Notes under the pieces: generated by a model
What the model saw: the letters and a program-made list of their open reading frames with translations, nothing else
What the model was told of the DNA's origin: nothing
Database searches by the model: none
Assembly: GCA_026710435.1 (NCBI GenBank)
Contig: JAPOQZ010000029.1
Span: 1-61,425, forward strand
Source: a bacterium
Lineage (GTDB): Bacteria > Actinomycetota > Acidimicrobiia > Spongiisociales > Spongiisociaceae
DNA length: 61,425 nucleotides
Direction of reading: 5' to 3'
Made by a program: the position numbers and the translations under genes
Part shown: positions 1-9,347 of the stretch, one piece after another
Position numbering within the stretch: the stretch's first letter is position 1
Layout of the letters: each line of letters begins with the position of its first letter

Positions 1-184
1 CATGTTGCCCACCCAGCCCCTCGTGGAGGGTACGGCGGGACGCGTTCGACGCCGAGGAGGTGGCGGGTGGGGGAGGGCCCGCCGGAGGAGACCGCCTCGA
101 CGGTTTTCGCGGTCTCGGCTCCCCGGAACCGGTGCGTGCCAGGCGGAGGAGGCTATCTCCAGCGAATTCCCGATACAGGACACT
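1..184 (+). repeat. Dispersed repeat family R (left-truncated copy)
   Basis: Partial copy of a roughly 325-bp dispersed element, cut by the window edge. It shares the stretch around gcgggacgcgtt, the block gccgaggaggtggcgg and the block acggttttcgcggtctcgg with copies at 12059, 16865, 19680 and 61194. It ends in a short inverted terminus (rc of tacaggacact at 173-183). The sequence between it and the ATPase gene (185-489) holds no convincing gene. Confidence 0.75.
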
Positions 185-489
185 AGGACACGGTTTCCGT
201 AACTGGACAACTACCGGCTAAGGCTCCTACTCCACTGTGGAATAACCCGGTATACTGCCCGTACCAAACGAATACGAGGCCGCAAACCCCCATTAGCCGC
301 GTAGAGCCTGCAATCTCCATGCTACCGGAGAGACCGGGGAACCAGACCACGGCTCAACGTACAGTAACCTCAGGCGGGGGTAGCGGGCGTGTAAGCGGTC
401 GAGACCAGGGACGCTATCGCAGGTGCCAGAACCGGGAGTCTCCAGCTCGCTCTCGGGATTCGCCCAGGTCATCGTAGGGAGGAGGGACA

Positions 490-1644
490 GTGCGCATAGA
501 GCATCTTTCGCTGATGAACTGGCGCAACTTCAAGACGGTCGACATTGCCGTCGGTGATCGTCTCTTCGTCGTCGGGCCCAATGCGTCGGGCAAGTCCAAC
601 CTCCTGGATGCCCTCATGTTCCTCCGGGACGTAGCGACGGTGGGCGGAGGTCTACAACAGGCTCTGAAGATAAGGGGTGGAGTCGCAAGGGTCAGATGCC
701 TGGCCGCGCGGAACTTCAACCACGGTTGGGTGGGTATCGAACTAGATCTGAGGACCGGAAGGAGCGGTCCCACATGGACCTACCAGCTCCACTTCACTCG
801 TGAGCGACGAGAGGCCCATCGCCCCATAATCCGCCGGGAACTCGTCAAGAAGGACCAGCACACGATCCTCGACCGTCCGGATGTAGACGACAAGGCTGAC
901 AAAGAACGCCTGACCCAAACTTCAATGGAACAGGTGAATTCCAACCGGGAATTCCGACCTGTCGTGGAATTCCTCGCGGCGGTCCGCTATCTCCATCTGG
1001 TACCCCAGTTGATCCGTGACCCTGAGCTAGCTCAGGGACCAAATGGAGGATCGTTCGGAAGCGACTTCCTCGTACGAATTGCCAAGACACCGGAGAGAAC
1101 CCGAACCGCTCGCCTCAACCGCATCAACACCGCTCTCCGCTCCGTCGTGCCTCAACTCGAGAACCTCTCCCTCGAACGCGACGAGGCGGGGAGACCCCAC
1201 CTTCAGGCCCGTTACAGACACTGGCGCATAGAGGGAGCGAGGCAAGACGAGCAGGACTTCTCGGACGGAACGCTCCGGCTGATTGGTTTGTTGTGGCTGC
1301 TGCAAGAAGGATCGGGGAAGGCCGGCCGCGTGATCCTGCTTGAGGAACCGGAACTATCTTTGCATACGGAGATTGTCCGGCGCCTCCCAACGGTGCTCAG
1401 CAGGGCCGCGCGGCACGGTAAGTCGCAGATCATCCTCTCCACACACTCCACCGAGTTGTTGAACGATCCCGGTCTCGGGTTGGACGAAGTGCTGGTGCTG
1501 AAGCCGGGTGATGAAGGAACTACGGGAACAGCCGCCTCACGGATTTCGGATGTCGACTCTCTCCTAGGCGCTGGCATGAGCCTTGCTGAGATTCTCGGGC
1601 CCGAGACGGCTCCGCCTTCCGTGCACCAACTGACCCTCCTCTGA
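490..1644 (+). CDS. AAA family ATPase (RecF/SMC-like, AAA_21 type)
   Basis: A 384-residue cytoplasmic ATPase. Walker A is GPNASGKSN near residues 29-37, after the typical opening MRIEHLSLMNWRNFK. Walker B is VILLEEPELSLH near residue 280, followed by an H-loop-like LSTHS. It starts with GTG directly after the Shine-Dalgarno ggaggga. Its last codon overlaps the start of the next reading frame (stop tga, then atgcaatatg), so the two are translationally coupled. Family knowledge: such single-gene ABC-like ATPases paired with a small TOPRIM- or DUF4276-type partner are common in defence islands. The partner here is frameshifted, so the pair may no longer work. The defence role is inference. Confidence 0.85.
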   Translation: MRIEHLSLMNWRNFKTVDIAVGDRLFVVGPNASGKSNLLDALMFLRDVATVGGGLQQALKIRGGVARVRCLAARNFNHGWVGIELDLRTGRSGPTWTYQLHFTRERREAHRPIIRRELVKKDQHTILDRPDVDDKADKERLTQTSMEQVNSNREFRPVVEFLAAVRYLHLVPQLIRDPELAQGPNGGSFGSDFLVRIAKTPERTRTARLNRINTALRSVVPQLENLSLERDEAGRPHLQARYRHWRIEGARQDEQDFSDGTLRLIGLLWLLQEGSGKAGRVILLEEPELSLHTEIVRRLPTVLSRAARHGKSQIILSTHSTELLNDPGLGLDEVLVLKPGDEGTTGTAASRISDVDSLLGAGMSLAEILGPETAPPSVHQLTLL

Positions 1645-2269
1645 TGCAATATGTTCGGTACGCGGTTGAAGGACCCAGCGACGAACCCGTAGCCGAGAAA
1701 CTGCTCCACTCCGTCGGGTTAAAACCCCATCGGACCCTAACTGCCCACGGGAAGGGGAATCTCGACAAGAAACTTCCCGGTCTGACCCGAGTCTGGCGGG
1801 TTGGTGATCCGCGATTTGGACAGGGACTACAGCGAACTCTGCATACCCGACCTGAGATTGAGATTGCTGGGGGGGCGATGCCAGCGGAGGGATGTGCTTT
1901 CGATTGGCGGTCCGAGCCACCGAGGCTTGGCTATTAGCCGACCACGGTGCATTTAGCGACTACTTCGGCGTAAGCCGCCGACTTCCCAGCCGGGTTGACC
2001 AACTGAACGATCCGAAGCAGTTCCTGATTGGACTCTGCCGAGGGTCGAGGAAGAAGGACATAAGGGAAGGTCTACCTCCTAGGCCCGGTAGCAGGCGGGT
2101 GGTGGGCCCGGAATACGTTGCGATCATTCGCGAGTTCAGCCTCGCCCACTGGGAACCACAACGTGCGAGAAGTCGATCGGCCAGCCTGGAACGCGCATTG
2201 GGATGTCTCGCCGTACTCCGGACATGGCTTGAAGGGCAGAAACCCGCGGCTGGCAGGCCATCGCAGTAG
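1644..2269 (+). pseudogene. DUF4276-like partner of the ATPase, two frameshifts
   Basis: Three consecutive reading frames together give one DUF4276-like protein. The first (from 1644) opens MQYVRYAVEGPSDEPVAEKL, typical of this family. The middle frame, about 1800-1870, gives LVIRDLDRDYSELCIPDL. The last, from about 1871, gives DASGGMCFRLAVRATEAW and later KKDIREGLPPRPGSRRVGP-like sequence. The frame changes fall near 1795-1802 and in the run of seven G at 1869-1875. Two indels mean either a decayed gene or sequencing error in homopolymers. It overlaps the ATPase stop by one base. Its family is often a putative nuclease or TOPRIM-like partner of AAA ATPases; no activity can be claimed here. 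Confidence 0.7.
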
Positions 2270-2411
2270 TACCTTGCAGTTCGGAACAATGGAAGAAGGC
2301 AGGGTGAAAAGCGACAAGAACCTTGGCGTGCCGACGTCGAGCCGCTCTGCACGTCCCCGAAGGCACTCGGTCTTTCCGCGACCCCCTCGGCAGGAGGCTC
2401 GGCCGGCTCAG

Positions 2412-3971
2412 TCAGTTACCGATCCTCCGTAGGACCCGGCCCGCGGTGGTGTCGGCCAGGCGGCCGGCTTCGATGGCGGCGTGTCCGTTGACGAACACGT
2501 AGTCCACGCCGGCCGCGTTGGTGCGGGGGTTCTCGAAGGTGGCCCGGTCCTGGATGCGGTCCGGGTCGAAGACGGCCAGGTCGGCTGCGGCACCGGCCCG
2601 GATGACGCCCCTGTCGGCGAGTCCGTAGCGGGCGGCGGACATAGAGGTCATCCGGCGGACCGCGTCGGGAAGCTCCAGCCAGCCCTTCTCCCGCACCAGA
2701 TGTGCCAGGACGCGGGCGTGGGCGCCGAAGCCTCTCGGATGGGGGTAGGCGCCCCGGAACAGCCCGTCGGAGCCGACCATGCCCAGGGGATGGGTCATGG
2801 CGCGGCGCAGCTTCGGCTCGTCGAACCAGCGGTACACCATCAGAACACGCATGCGGCAGTCGACCAGCAGGGTGCAGACGGCTCCGGCCAGGTCGTCCGC
2901 CACCGATCCGACCGCGTCGGTCAGCGGGCGCCCCTCGAGGTGCTGGTGGGGACCGGGCGGCACCGAGGAGAAGAACGCGTTGGCGGGTGTCGCCACGTAC
3001 GCCTCGAAGAACTCCTCGATGTCGGGGGCAATCCGGGAGCGCACCGACGGGTCGTCCAGCAACTCCAGGATCCGTCCGGGCGGACCCTGGTCGACCCATT
3101 TGGGGAGGCAGAACGCCAGGTGGCTGCTGGCAGCCATGTACGGGTAGGCGTCGAAGGTCACGTCGAGACCCCCGACCCGGGCGTCGGTGAGCAACTCGTA
3201 GAGCTGGTCGGTTCCGAACAGATGCGAGATGTGGACCGCCACCCCCGCCTCCCGGCCCACCCTCAGTGCTTCTTTCACGCCGCCTTCGGTGTCGCCCCGG
3301 ATCCCCCGGACGTGGGTGCTGTACACCCCTCCGTACTCGGCTACCGCACCGGCGACGGCGATCAACTCCCCGGTGGTCGCATGACCCGACGGGAAGTAGT
3401 CGAGACCGACCTGGATCCCCGAGGCTCCCTCCTCCATGCCCTGGCGGGCCAGGTCACACATGTGGTCGATCTCGGCGGGCGTGGCGGGACGGGGCTCCCA
3501 GCCGACCGCCTCGGCCCGCACCGCGTTGAAACCCACCTGGGGAACCACGTTGATCCCCACCCTGCGGTCGAACATGTCCAGGTATTCGCCGGTCGTCGAC
3601 CACTCCCATGACGGGTCGGCGGCCCCGTTGAACACCTCCAGGTAGGCCTCCATCTCGGCCCGGCGCCCCGGGGAGAGGGGGGCGTAGGCGAAACCGTCCG
3701 GCGACAGCAGATCGGTGGTGATCCCCTGCCGGAGCCGGGCATCGACGTCGACCCCTCTGAGCAGCGAGAACTCGGAGTGGGAATGGACATCTATGAAGCC
3801 GGGGCAGACGACGGAGCCGCTCACGTCCACGGTGCGTTGGGCGGCCCGGCCGTCGAGGATGCCGACAGCGGCGATCGAGTCCCCCACGAGGCCGACGTCG
3901 GCCCGGAATCCGGGGTCTCCGGTCCCGTCCAGCACGGTGCCTCCGGCCAGCAACCAATCAAGCATGTCCAC
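2412..3971 (-). CDS. N-acyl-D-amino-acid deacylase (D-aminoacylase family)
   Basis: A 519-residue amidohydrolase-fold enzyme expected to hydrolyse N-acyl-D-amino acids in the cytoplasm. The opening LLAGGTVLDGTGDPGFRADV is typical of the family and is followed by GFIDVHSHSEF, where the HxH pair binds metal. Internal HISH (near residue 247) and a late GSDGLFRGAYPHPR segment fit the catalytic Asp region of D-aminoacylases. The C-terminus returns to the small beta-sandwich domain (ADLAVFDPDRIQDRATF). Length is normal for the family. It stands alone on its strand. The exact substrate cannot be read from the sequence. Confidence 0.88.
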   Translation of the reverse strand: MDMLDWLLAGGTVLDGTGDPGFRADVGLVGDSIAAVGILDGRAAQRTVDVSGSVVCPGFIDVHSHSEFSLLRGVDVDARLRQGITTDLLSPDGFAYAPLSPGRRAEMEAYLEVFNGAADPSWEWSTTGEYLDMFDRRVGINVVPQVGFNAVRAEAVGWEPRPATPAEIDHMCDLARQGMEEGASGIQVGLDYFPSGHATTGELIAVAGAVAEYGGVYSTHVRGIRGDTEGGVKEALRVGREAGVAVHISHLFGTDQLYELLTDARVGGLDVTFDAYPYMAASSHLAFCLPKWVDQGPPGRILELLDDPSVRSRIAPDIEEFFEAYVATPANAFFSSVPPGPHQHLEGRPLTDAVGSVADDLAGAVCTLLVDCRMRVLMVYRWFDEPKLRRAMTHPLGMVGSDGLFRGAYPHPRGFGAHARVLAHLVREKGWLELPDAVRRMTSMSAARYGLADRGVIRAGAAADLAVFDPDRIQDRATFENPRTNAAGVDYVFVNGHAAIEAGRLADTTAGRVLRRIGN

Positions 3972-4102
3972 CCTCGTCTCCGGCTAGCTGACCGCGGATG
4001 CTACCGAGTCCCGATCGGCAGAATCTCCGCCGCGGGCGGAGGCATCCCGCCCGCCACCGGCATCGTACGGGCCGGAACCGGCGCACGGGCCCCGGGAAGA
4101 GC

Positions 4103-4207
4103 CTAGGAGGGTGTTGAGCAATCCACCGGCGGCTTGCCAATCGGCGGCAAAATGCCTGGGTCGCCGAGCGGCAGGCCCGAGCAATCGTCATCGTTCAGCA
4201 CCCTCCT
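4103..4207 (-). repeat. MITE-like palindromic element, copy A
   Basis: About 105 bp with inverted termini taggagggtgttgagcaat and, on the other strand, a close match ending at the distal ccctcct. Related copies are at 17199, 37774, 42467 and 43973. This copy is in the reversed orientation compared with those at 17199, 37774 and 42467. No coding capacity. Confidence 0.8.
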
Positions 4208-4284
4208 GGAACGAGGGTTCTCCGACCGTCTCCGGCGCCTCCTATGCCGCAACGGGCCTACTTGTCCTGGGGAGGGGGCAACAG

Positions 4285-4476
4285 ATGAAGCCGGCATGTG
4301 AGGGCTGCGACTGGACGACGGAGGGGGAGACGGCCGACGGACTGCTCGCCGCGATGACGGAACACGGCGAGGAGGGCCACGGGAACCTCTTCGAGGGCAA
4401 GGGCGGCGACGAGATCGAGGCGATGCAGACGATGATGGAGGCACACGTCCGCCGGATGATCGTCGACCAGAACTGA
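4285..4476 (+). CDS. Small Cys/His protein, DUF1059-like
   Basis: A 63-residue cytoplasmic protein starting at an ATG preceded by the strong ribosome site ggaggggg at 4271-4278. The N-terminus KPACEGCDWTTEGETADGLL, then HGEEGH, gives CxxC and two His, a pattern seen in DUF1059-type small putative metal-binding proteins. The C-terminal half is a charged helix. The upstream in-frame extension runs through repeat copy A and was rejected as the start. Function unknown; metal binding is inference from Cys/His spacing. Confidence 0.65.
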   Translation: MKPACEGCDWTTEGETADGLLAAMTEHGEEGHGNLFEGKGGDEIEAMQTMMEAHVRRMIVDQN

Positions 4477-4870
4477 CTAGCCGGAGCAGAGCCCGGGACA
4501 GGCCGGCTATTGCGGTTGGGAAGGCGACCGGCCGGCTAGCCACACCCGCCGGCTAGGAGAGGCCAGGGGAGCGGCACGGGCTTACCCGTTTCGGGTTCCC
4601 CTCCCACCCGCCGCCACCGTTCCCGTGTGCAGGCTCCGGGCGCAGGCAGCCGCGCTCGGAGCCGGATCGTTCGTGCCGGCTAGCTGGGGCCCTCCGCCGG
4701 TTCGTCGCCCGAAGCGTCGCCCCGACCGGATGCGACCCCGTTGATGATCGCCCCGGTCCGGACCGGGCCGATGTTTCCTCATGGTCAATATGCGGCATCC
4801 GGACTCGATGGTCAACCCCTCCGTCGAGCCCTGATCTCCGGAGGGACGGCCTTCCCCGCCGGGATCTGAC
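4477..4870. other. Intergenic stretch with no recognised gene
   Basis: No frame on either strand shows a recognisable protein or a good ribosome site here. I see no strong hairpin. Confidence 0.5.
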
Positions 4871-5036
4871 TAGGGCGCGTTCACGGTACGCGCAGTCGCC
4901 ACGGCACCACGGGTCCCGTGGTTGGTCTGTAGGGCGGCGGTGGGATATCGCGCCGCAAGCGGCGTCTATGGCAAGGACTCGCCGACGACGCCGTACCCGC
5001 AGGGTACGTCGAGAAGGCAGGACACAGCCAGAGGCG
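4871..5036 (+). repeat. Direct repeat flanking the amidohydrolase gene, upstream copy
   Basis: The segment beginning tagggcgcgttcacggtacg, through ggtctgt and then aaggcaggacaca (5015-5027), is matched in the same order and orientation at 6460-6550, just after the amidohydrolase stop. The two copies bracket that gene as imperfect direct repeats. Confidence 0.6.
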
Positions 5037-5132
5037 TCGATGGCGTTCCAGAGCACGCCGCCCGCAACGCAGACCGACCACGATCAAACTAGATTCCGGG
5101 CGGAGCCCAATTCAAAGAAAGGAGCGGACCCC

Positions 5133-6458
5133 ATGTCTGCTACGGCGCTGGTTGGAGGAAACGTTATCGACGGCACCGGGAGGGAACCCATCGACGACGC
5201 GGTCGTGCTGATCGACGGGGAACGGATCGATGCGGTGTTCCGGCGGGGTGACATGGAGGTACCCTCCGGCGCCGAGGTGGTGGACATCTCCGGCTCCACG
5301 GTGATGCCGGGCCTGATCGACTGCCATGTCCACGTCGGGGTGCTGGCCGACAACTCCTTCCTGCAGGTGGAGGATCCGGGCTCGCTGGCCGATCTGTTCA
5401 TGACCACCCTGCTCAGTCACGGGGTGACGACGGTCCGGGACACCGGCAACTTCGATCCCGTCGAGGTGTTCCACGCTTTCAAGCAGGGCCGCGACAGCTG
5501 GCCCCGCTTCTTCGGCGCGGGGACGATCCTGGACGGTCCCGCCGACCCTCCTGCACCGTGGCGGTGGCTGGCCATCATCGACGACGAGGCAACGGCCCGG
5601 GAGGAGACGGCCCGCCTGATCGACGCCGGGATGGACTTCATCAAGATCTACGTGTGGACCCGGCTCCCGGTGCTACGGGCGGTGGTCTCCGAAGCCCACA
5701 GGCGAGGGGTTCGGGTGGCGGCCCATGTGGGTCACGTGGTGACCGTCGAGGAGGCGGTGAAGGTGGGTGTCGATGCCCTCGAACACGTGCGGATCGGCCG
5801 TGAGCTGGTGCCCGAGGAGCACCGGGAGGATCTGGCGGGGCTGCCGGGGCGCATCCTGGATCCCCTGGTCGGCTTCCAGCCGTGGCGCTTCATCGACCCG
5901 GCCTCCGACCTGGCCAACGGGTTGATAGCCCTGATGGCCGAGCGGGGCACCTTCATCACTCCCACCCTCACCCTCTCGCAGAGCATCCTGGCCGGCAACA
6001 CGCCGGAAGCCTCGAACCCGGCCGGACTGGACGAGATGCCGGCCGCGGTCGCCGAGCAGTGGAGCCAGTACGCCTACCCGTTCGACTACAGCGAGACGGA
6101 CTGGGAGGCGGCCCCGGTCGAGTTGCGCAACCAGATGGCGTTCATCGGACGGGCACAGAGAAGCGGTGTGAAGGTGACAGCCGGTACCGACCTCACCAAC
6201 CCGTTCGTCGTCCCGGGCCACAGCATGCACGAGGAGTTGCGCCTCCTGGTGGAGGGCTGCGGGTTCAATCCGATGGACGCCATCGTGGCAGCCACCAGCC
6301 GGGCCGCGGAGTTGCTCGGGCAGAGCAACGACCTGGGAACAGTCGAGAAGCGCAAGCTGGCCGACCTGGTGATCCTCGAAGCCGACCCGCTGGATGACAT
6401 ACGCAACACGCGGCGCATCTCCGCCGTATACAAGGGGGGCCGGCCGGTGGCCGCCTAG
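5133..6458 (+). CDS. Amidohydrolase (imidazolonepropionase-like/prolidase-type)
   Basis: A 441-residue metal-dependent hydrolase. It opens ALVGGNVIDGTGREPIDDAV, followed by the metal-binding GLIDCHVHVG. Later come FIKIY (lysine of the metal site), AAHVGHVV and DALEHVRIG (His ligands) and TAGTDLTNP (catalytic Asp). The C-terminal sandwich closes with KLADLVILEADPLDD. The start at 5133 was chosen because aaaggag lies 8 bases upstream; a longer in-frame extension to 4968 has no such site. Cytoplasmic and monocistronic, bracketed by direct repeats. This subfamily includes Xaa-Pro dipeptidases and enzymes acting on carbamates or modified amides; the substrate is not readable. Confidence 0.87.
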   Translation: MSATALVGGNVIDGTGREPIDDAVVLIDGERIDAVFRRGDMEVPSGAEVVDISGSTVMPGLIDCHVHVGVLADNSFLQVEDPGSLADLFMTTLLSHGVTTVRDTGNFDPVEVFHAFKQGRDSWPRFFGAGTILDGPADPPAPWRWLAIIDDEATAREETARLIDAGMDFIKIYVWTRLPVLRAVVSEAHRRGVRVAAHVGHVVTVEEAVKVGVDALEHVRIGRELVPEEHREDLAGLPGRILDPLVGFQPWRFIDPASDLANGLIALMAERGTFITPTLTLSQSILAGNTPEASNPAGLDEMPAAVAEQWSQYAYPFDYSETDWEAAPVELRNQMAFIGRAQRSGVKVTAGTDLTNPFVVPGHSMHEELRLLVEGCGFNPMDAIVAATSRAAELLGQSNDLGTVEKRKLADLVILEADPLDDIRNTRRISAVYKGGRPVAA

Positions 6459-6459
6459 C

Positions 6460-6525
6460 TAGGGCGCCCTCACGCTACGCGGAGTCGCGTGATAACGCAG
6501 CTCCCGTGGCCGGTCTGTGGAGCGA
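6460..6525 (+). repeat. Direct repeat flanking the amidohydrolase gene, downstream copy
   Basis: Starts tagggcgccctcacgctacg at the stop of the amidohydrolase and matches 4871 onward, including the cccgtgg..ggtctgt block. The shared aaggcaggacaca motif follows at about 6531. Confidence 0.6.
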
Positions 6526-6529
6526 CCGA

Positions 6530-6704
6530 AAAGGCAGGACACATCAACCACATGATCGTGACTGGGCCTGGCTTCACCCGACGGGTGAAGGTCCCGCCGG
6601 GCCGAGACGGGATTGTAGAAATGGCCGTAGTCCCTGGTCAGAAGCTTATATCCCGCACTCTGCTCGCCTAGTGCAAACCCCCGCATGGAAAAGTCGGGGC
6701 TAGG
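6530..6704 (+). repeat. Dispersed repeat family S, copy 1
   Basis: About 170 bp containing gggccgagacggga, then ccctggtcagaagct and a terminal segment caaacccccgcatgga ending in cggggctag. Related copies are at 30384-30497 (same strand) and 38390-38572 (reverse complement). The end overlaps the last codon of the VOC gene on the other strand. Confidence 0.7.
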
Positions 6705-7554
6705 TAGGGACGATTCTCAGCCGGGCTCCGGCCGCGGCGTCCGGGTCGATGTCGATACCCTCGGACGACTCCTCGTAGCGGACCCGGTTCCGGGACAGCG
6801 TCCGGGCGGCTCCGGCGAGGTCGCCGGAGGACAGCAGCAGGAGGAGAGGTCCTGGTCCCCTCCGGTCCAACTCGGTCGCCACCGCTCCGGCGCCGGTCGG
6901 CCGGTGGATCCCCAGACGGAACCCGGAGATCGGGTAGTGGCGGCTGCGCGCCTGCGGCCACCGGTGTCCCTCCCCCGGCCGCAGGCCGAGGCCCTGCTCG
7001 TAGAGGGCGGCTGCTCCGGGCAGGTCATCCACTGCCAGTTCGATGCCCGCCACTCCGGTGACCCCGCACGCGTGGTCGCCGGGCGGATCCCATTCGAGCA
7101 GGTCGCTCGCGGTGGTGATCCAGTCGATCAGGTACGGCCATGGTCTGCGCCACGGCGAGGCGCCGGGCAGCACGAGGCGCCACTCCAGCCGCCCTCCCCG
7201 GGCATGGATTCGGTCCATCTCGAACGGCCCTTCCACCCCGACGTCCAGCGCCCGGAGCGCGTCCGCCTCCTCGTCCAGTCCGGACCCGGCCAGGACGAAC
7301 CCCACCAACCCCGAGTCCCTTTCGAGGAAGTCCAGCAGGTCCGACCCGAAGGCACCGCGGGACCGGGCGGTGTCAGGGTGCTCGACCGTGAGGAGTTCCA
7401 GGTAGTCGAGGCCGAAACGGACGATGGCGTTGCGGGTCCCGAGGGACGGGTGGCGCCCTCCTTCCGCCACGTCGAATCCGAGGCGCCCGAAGGCCTCCAT
7501 CGCTCCCCCGAGGTCGGGAACCCCGATCACGGCATGGTCGAAGCGCTCGATCAC
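6700..7554 (-). CDS. VOC superfamily (glyoxalase-like domain) protein
   Basis: A 284-residue soluble protein with two vicinal-oxygen-chelate-like halves. The first opens MIERFDHAVIGVPDLGGAME (His near residue 7) and has the usual GLDYLELLTV. The second begins near residue 165 with GVAGIELAVDDLPGAAALYE. This matches the glyoxalase-like family (about 200-280 aa). It is 7 bp downstream of the oxidoreductase gene on the same strand, so the two probably share a transcript. Substrate unknown; family members act as dioxygenases, lyases or epimerases, or have no known activity. Its stop codon lies in the edge of repeat family S. Confidence 0.8.
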   Translation of the reverse strand: MIERFDHAVIGVPDLGGAMEAFGRLGFDVAEGGRHPSLGTRNAIVRFGLDYLELLTVEHPDTARSRGAFGSDLLDFLERDSGLVGFVLAGSGLDEEADALRALDVGVEGPFEMDRIHARGGRLEWRLVLPGASPWRRPWPYLIDWITTASDLLEWDPPGDHACGVTGVAGIELAVDDLPGAAALYEQGLGLRPGEGHRWPQARSRHYPISGFRLGIHRPTGAGAVATELDRRGPGPLLLLLSSGDLAGAARTLSRNRVRYEESSEGIDIDPDAAAGARLRIVPT

Positions 7555-7561
7555 GGGACGC

Positions 7562-8548
7562 TCATCCCACCAGCGCCGGAAGCACGTGTTCGGTCACCCG
7601 CCGGAACTGCTCCGCTTCTTCGTAGCCCACCAGCCTGAGCGTGACGGTGGTGGCTCCGGCTTGCACGAAGTCGCGGATCAGGCCGATGCACCGGTCGGGA
7701 TCGCCGATCGCCACCCACCTCTCCAGGAACGCCCGGTCGTAGTCGACCCCGTAGTAGTCCCTCAGGTACGAGGCGACCTCCTCCATTCCCCGCTCCCGGT
7801 CGTCGGTGACGTGGACGTTGTAGTACAGGCAGGCCTCGAAGCCGTCCGCCAGGGGCCTGCCTTCCTCGACCCCGTAGCGGCGGATAGCGGCCAGGTTGGC
7901 GGCGAGGCTCTCCGGAGTGTTGGCGGTTGTCATCCAGCCGTCACCGAGCCGGGCCACCCGTCTCAGTGCCCGCTCGGCCAGCTTCGGATAGGCGGGATTC
8001 GGGTTGGCGGTCACCCAGATCGGAAGGGGCAGGCGGACGGGCCGGGGAAGCACGGTCACGTCCTCGAACCGGTTGTAGGTTCCTTCGTAGGAGGCGTTCT
8101 CGGTCTCCGAGACGAGCCGGAGGATCTCGATCGCCTCCTCCATGCGGCGGCTCCTCGTGGCCGGGTCGATCCCGAAGGCGTCGAACTCCTCGGCGAACTT
8201 CCCACCGCCGGCCTCCCGCTGGCCCTGGCAGGCCACGAAGATGGAACGCCCCCCGGAGACGTAGTCGAAGCTCAGCCACTGGTAGGCCAGCAGGAGCGCA
8301 TCTCGCAGGGGCATGCTGGCCATGCACCCCACCCCGAGACCGACCCGCTCGGTGCGGGACGCCAGCGCGCCTAGGGCCACGAGGGCGTCGAGGCGCGGCT
8401 TGGCGAAGATCGAGTCACCCAACCAGACGGAGTCCCACACCGTGGCCGAGTCCGCCGCGACCGCCAGGTCGACCATCTCCTCGACGGTAGACATGCCCAG
8501 CAGGACGCTGCGGTTGGAGAGCGTCAGCCCGTACTTCGCCACCGTCAT
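7562..8548 (-). CDS. LLM class flavin-dependent oxidoreductase
   Basis: A 328-residue luciferase-like TIM-barrel protein. It begins VAKYGLTLSNRSVLLG and has SVWLGDSIFAKPRLDALVAL and GLGVGCMASMPLRDAL, the usual bacterial luciferase-like signature. The C-terminal part (DPDRCIGLIRDFVQAGATTV) is the characteristic last strand and helix. In actinobacteria these enzymes often use F420 or FMN; which one cannot be decided here. First gene of a two-gene unit with the VOC protein. The start ATG follows a weak ribosome site (gagttggatg). Confidence 0.88.
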   Translation of the reverse strand: MTVAKYGLTLSNRSVLLGMSTVEEMVDLAVAADSATVWDSVWLGDSIFAKPRLDALVALGALASRTERVGLGVGCMASMPLRDALLLAYQWLSFDYVSGGRSIFVACQGQREAGGGKFAEEFDAFGIDPATRSRRMEEAIEILRLVSETENASYEGTYNRFEDVTVLPRPVRLPLPIWVTANPNPAYPKLAERALRRVARLGDGWMTTANTPESLAANLAAIRRYGVEEGRPLADGFEACLYYNVHVTDDRERGMEEVASYLRDYYGVDYDRAFLERWVAIGDPDRCIGLIRDFVQAGATTVTLRLVGYEEAEQFRRVTEHVLPALVG

Positions 8549-8696
8549 CCAACTCCTCGGTCCGACCGCCTGAACCTAGCAACCCGACCCCGGTCGCCCA
8601 AGAAGAACCCCGGACCGGTGGAACCGCCCACGCACCCGGCGAGGGTGGTCTCCGGCCGACGGTCCCGCCCTTCACTCCCCGGTTACACTCCGGCGG

Positions 8697-8990
8697 ATGA
8701 GCGATCTACTTACAGTCGTAGCCTGGATCAGGGCCACCCCGGGAGCGGAGGACACCGTCCGCGAGGCGCTGGCGACCATCGTCCCGCCCACTCTCCAGGA
8801 GGAGGGGTGCATCGAGTACAAGCTGCATGTGGTCAACAACGACCCGGGCCTCTTCTACTTCGTCGAGTTGTGGCGCAGCGAGGAGGACCTGGACATCCAC
8901 CTGGCCTCCGACCATGTCCGGGAGGCCATCGCCGGGGTGGATGACAGCATCGAGGGGATCGACATCCAGCGGATGACCCGCATCGCCTGA
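8697..8990 (+). CDS. Antibiotic biosynthesis monooxygenase (ABM) family, paralogue 1
   Basis: A 97-residue ferredoxin-like-fold protein, putative quinol monooxygenase of the YgiN/ABM type. Typical motifs are VREALATIVPPTLQEEGCIE, NNDPGLFYFVELWRSEEDLD and HLASDHV. Family members are cofactor-free dimers acting on quinols or small aromatic substrates. Two closely related genes of identical length sit at 11082 and 11435, so this is one of three paralogues. Confidence 0.88.
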   Translation: MSDLLTVVAWIRATPGAEDTVREALATIVPPTLQEEGCIEYKLHVVNNDPGLFYFVELWRSEEDLDIHLASDHVREAIAGVDDSIEGIDIQRMTRIA

Positions 8991-9059
8991 CCGACCCCCA
9001 GGCCGGGAACGGACAAAGTCGGTTCACCGGGTAACGCCGGGGTTGCGGTTGTCACAGCC

Positions 9060-9125
9060 ATCCTGCATATTGGAAGGTGTCGTAGCACAAACATCGCCGC
9101 AGTTCCGGAAACGGCGATCATTCCC
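9060..9125 (+). repeat. Dispersed repeat family T, copy 1
   Basis: The segment ctgcatattggaaggtgtcg ... acaaacatcgccgcagttccgga, then cggcgatcat, is matched at 18560-18620 (ctgcatatcggtaggtgg ... cagacatcgccgcc). About 60 bp with imperfect dyad symmetry (gccgca...cggcga). Confidence 0.55.
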
Positions 9126-9347
9126 GGATTCCGGACCGACGTGGAAATCATAGGATTAGCTTGACGACTCTGGGGAGTCCCGCCGGTTGGGACGACGATG
9201 TAGCCGGCCATTTCCGAGGCGCGGTTGTGACTGCTCACACTGTCAGGAGGGGTGGGTACCCGAAGAAGCTACCGAGAGACGGAGCGCTGGCTACGGTCCC
9301 GTTGTTCTTCCCCGCAAGGATGACTCCCGCTTGTGAACAACCTTCCG

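Noticed and set aside
2481..3611. Long plus-strand open frame opposite the D-aminoacylase gene
   Set aside because: High-GC antisense shadow of a well-recognised gene; Gly/Val/His-rich with no domain.
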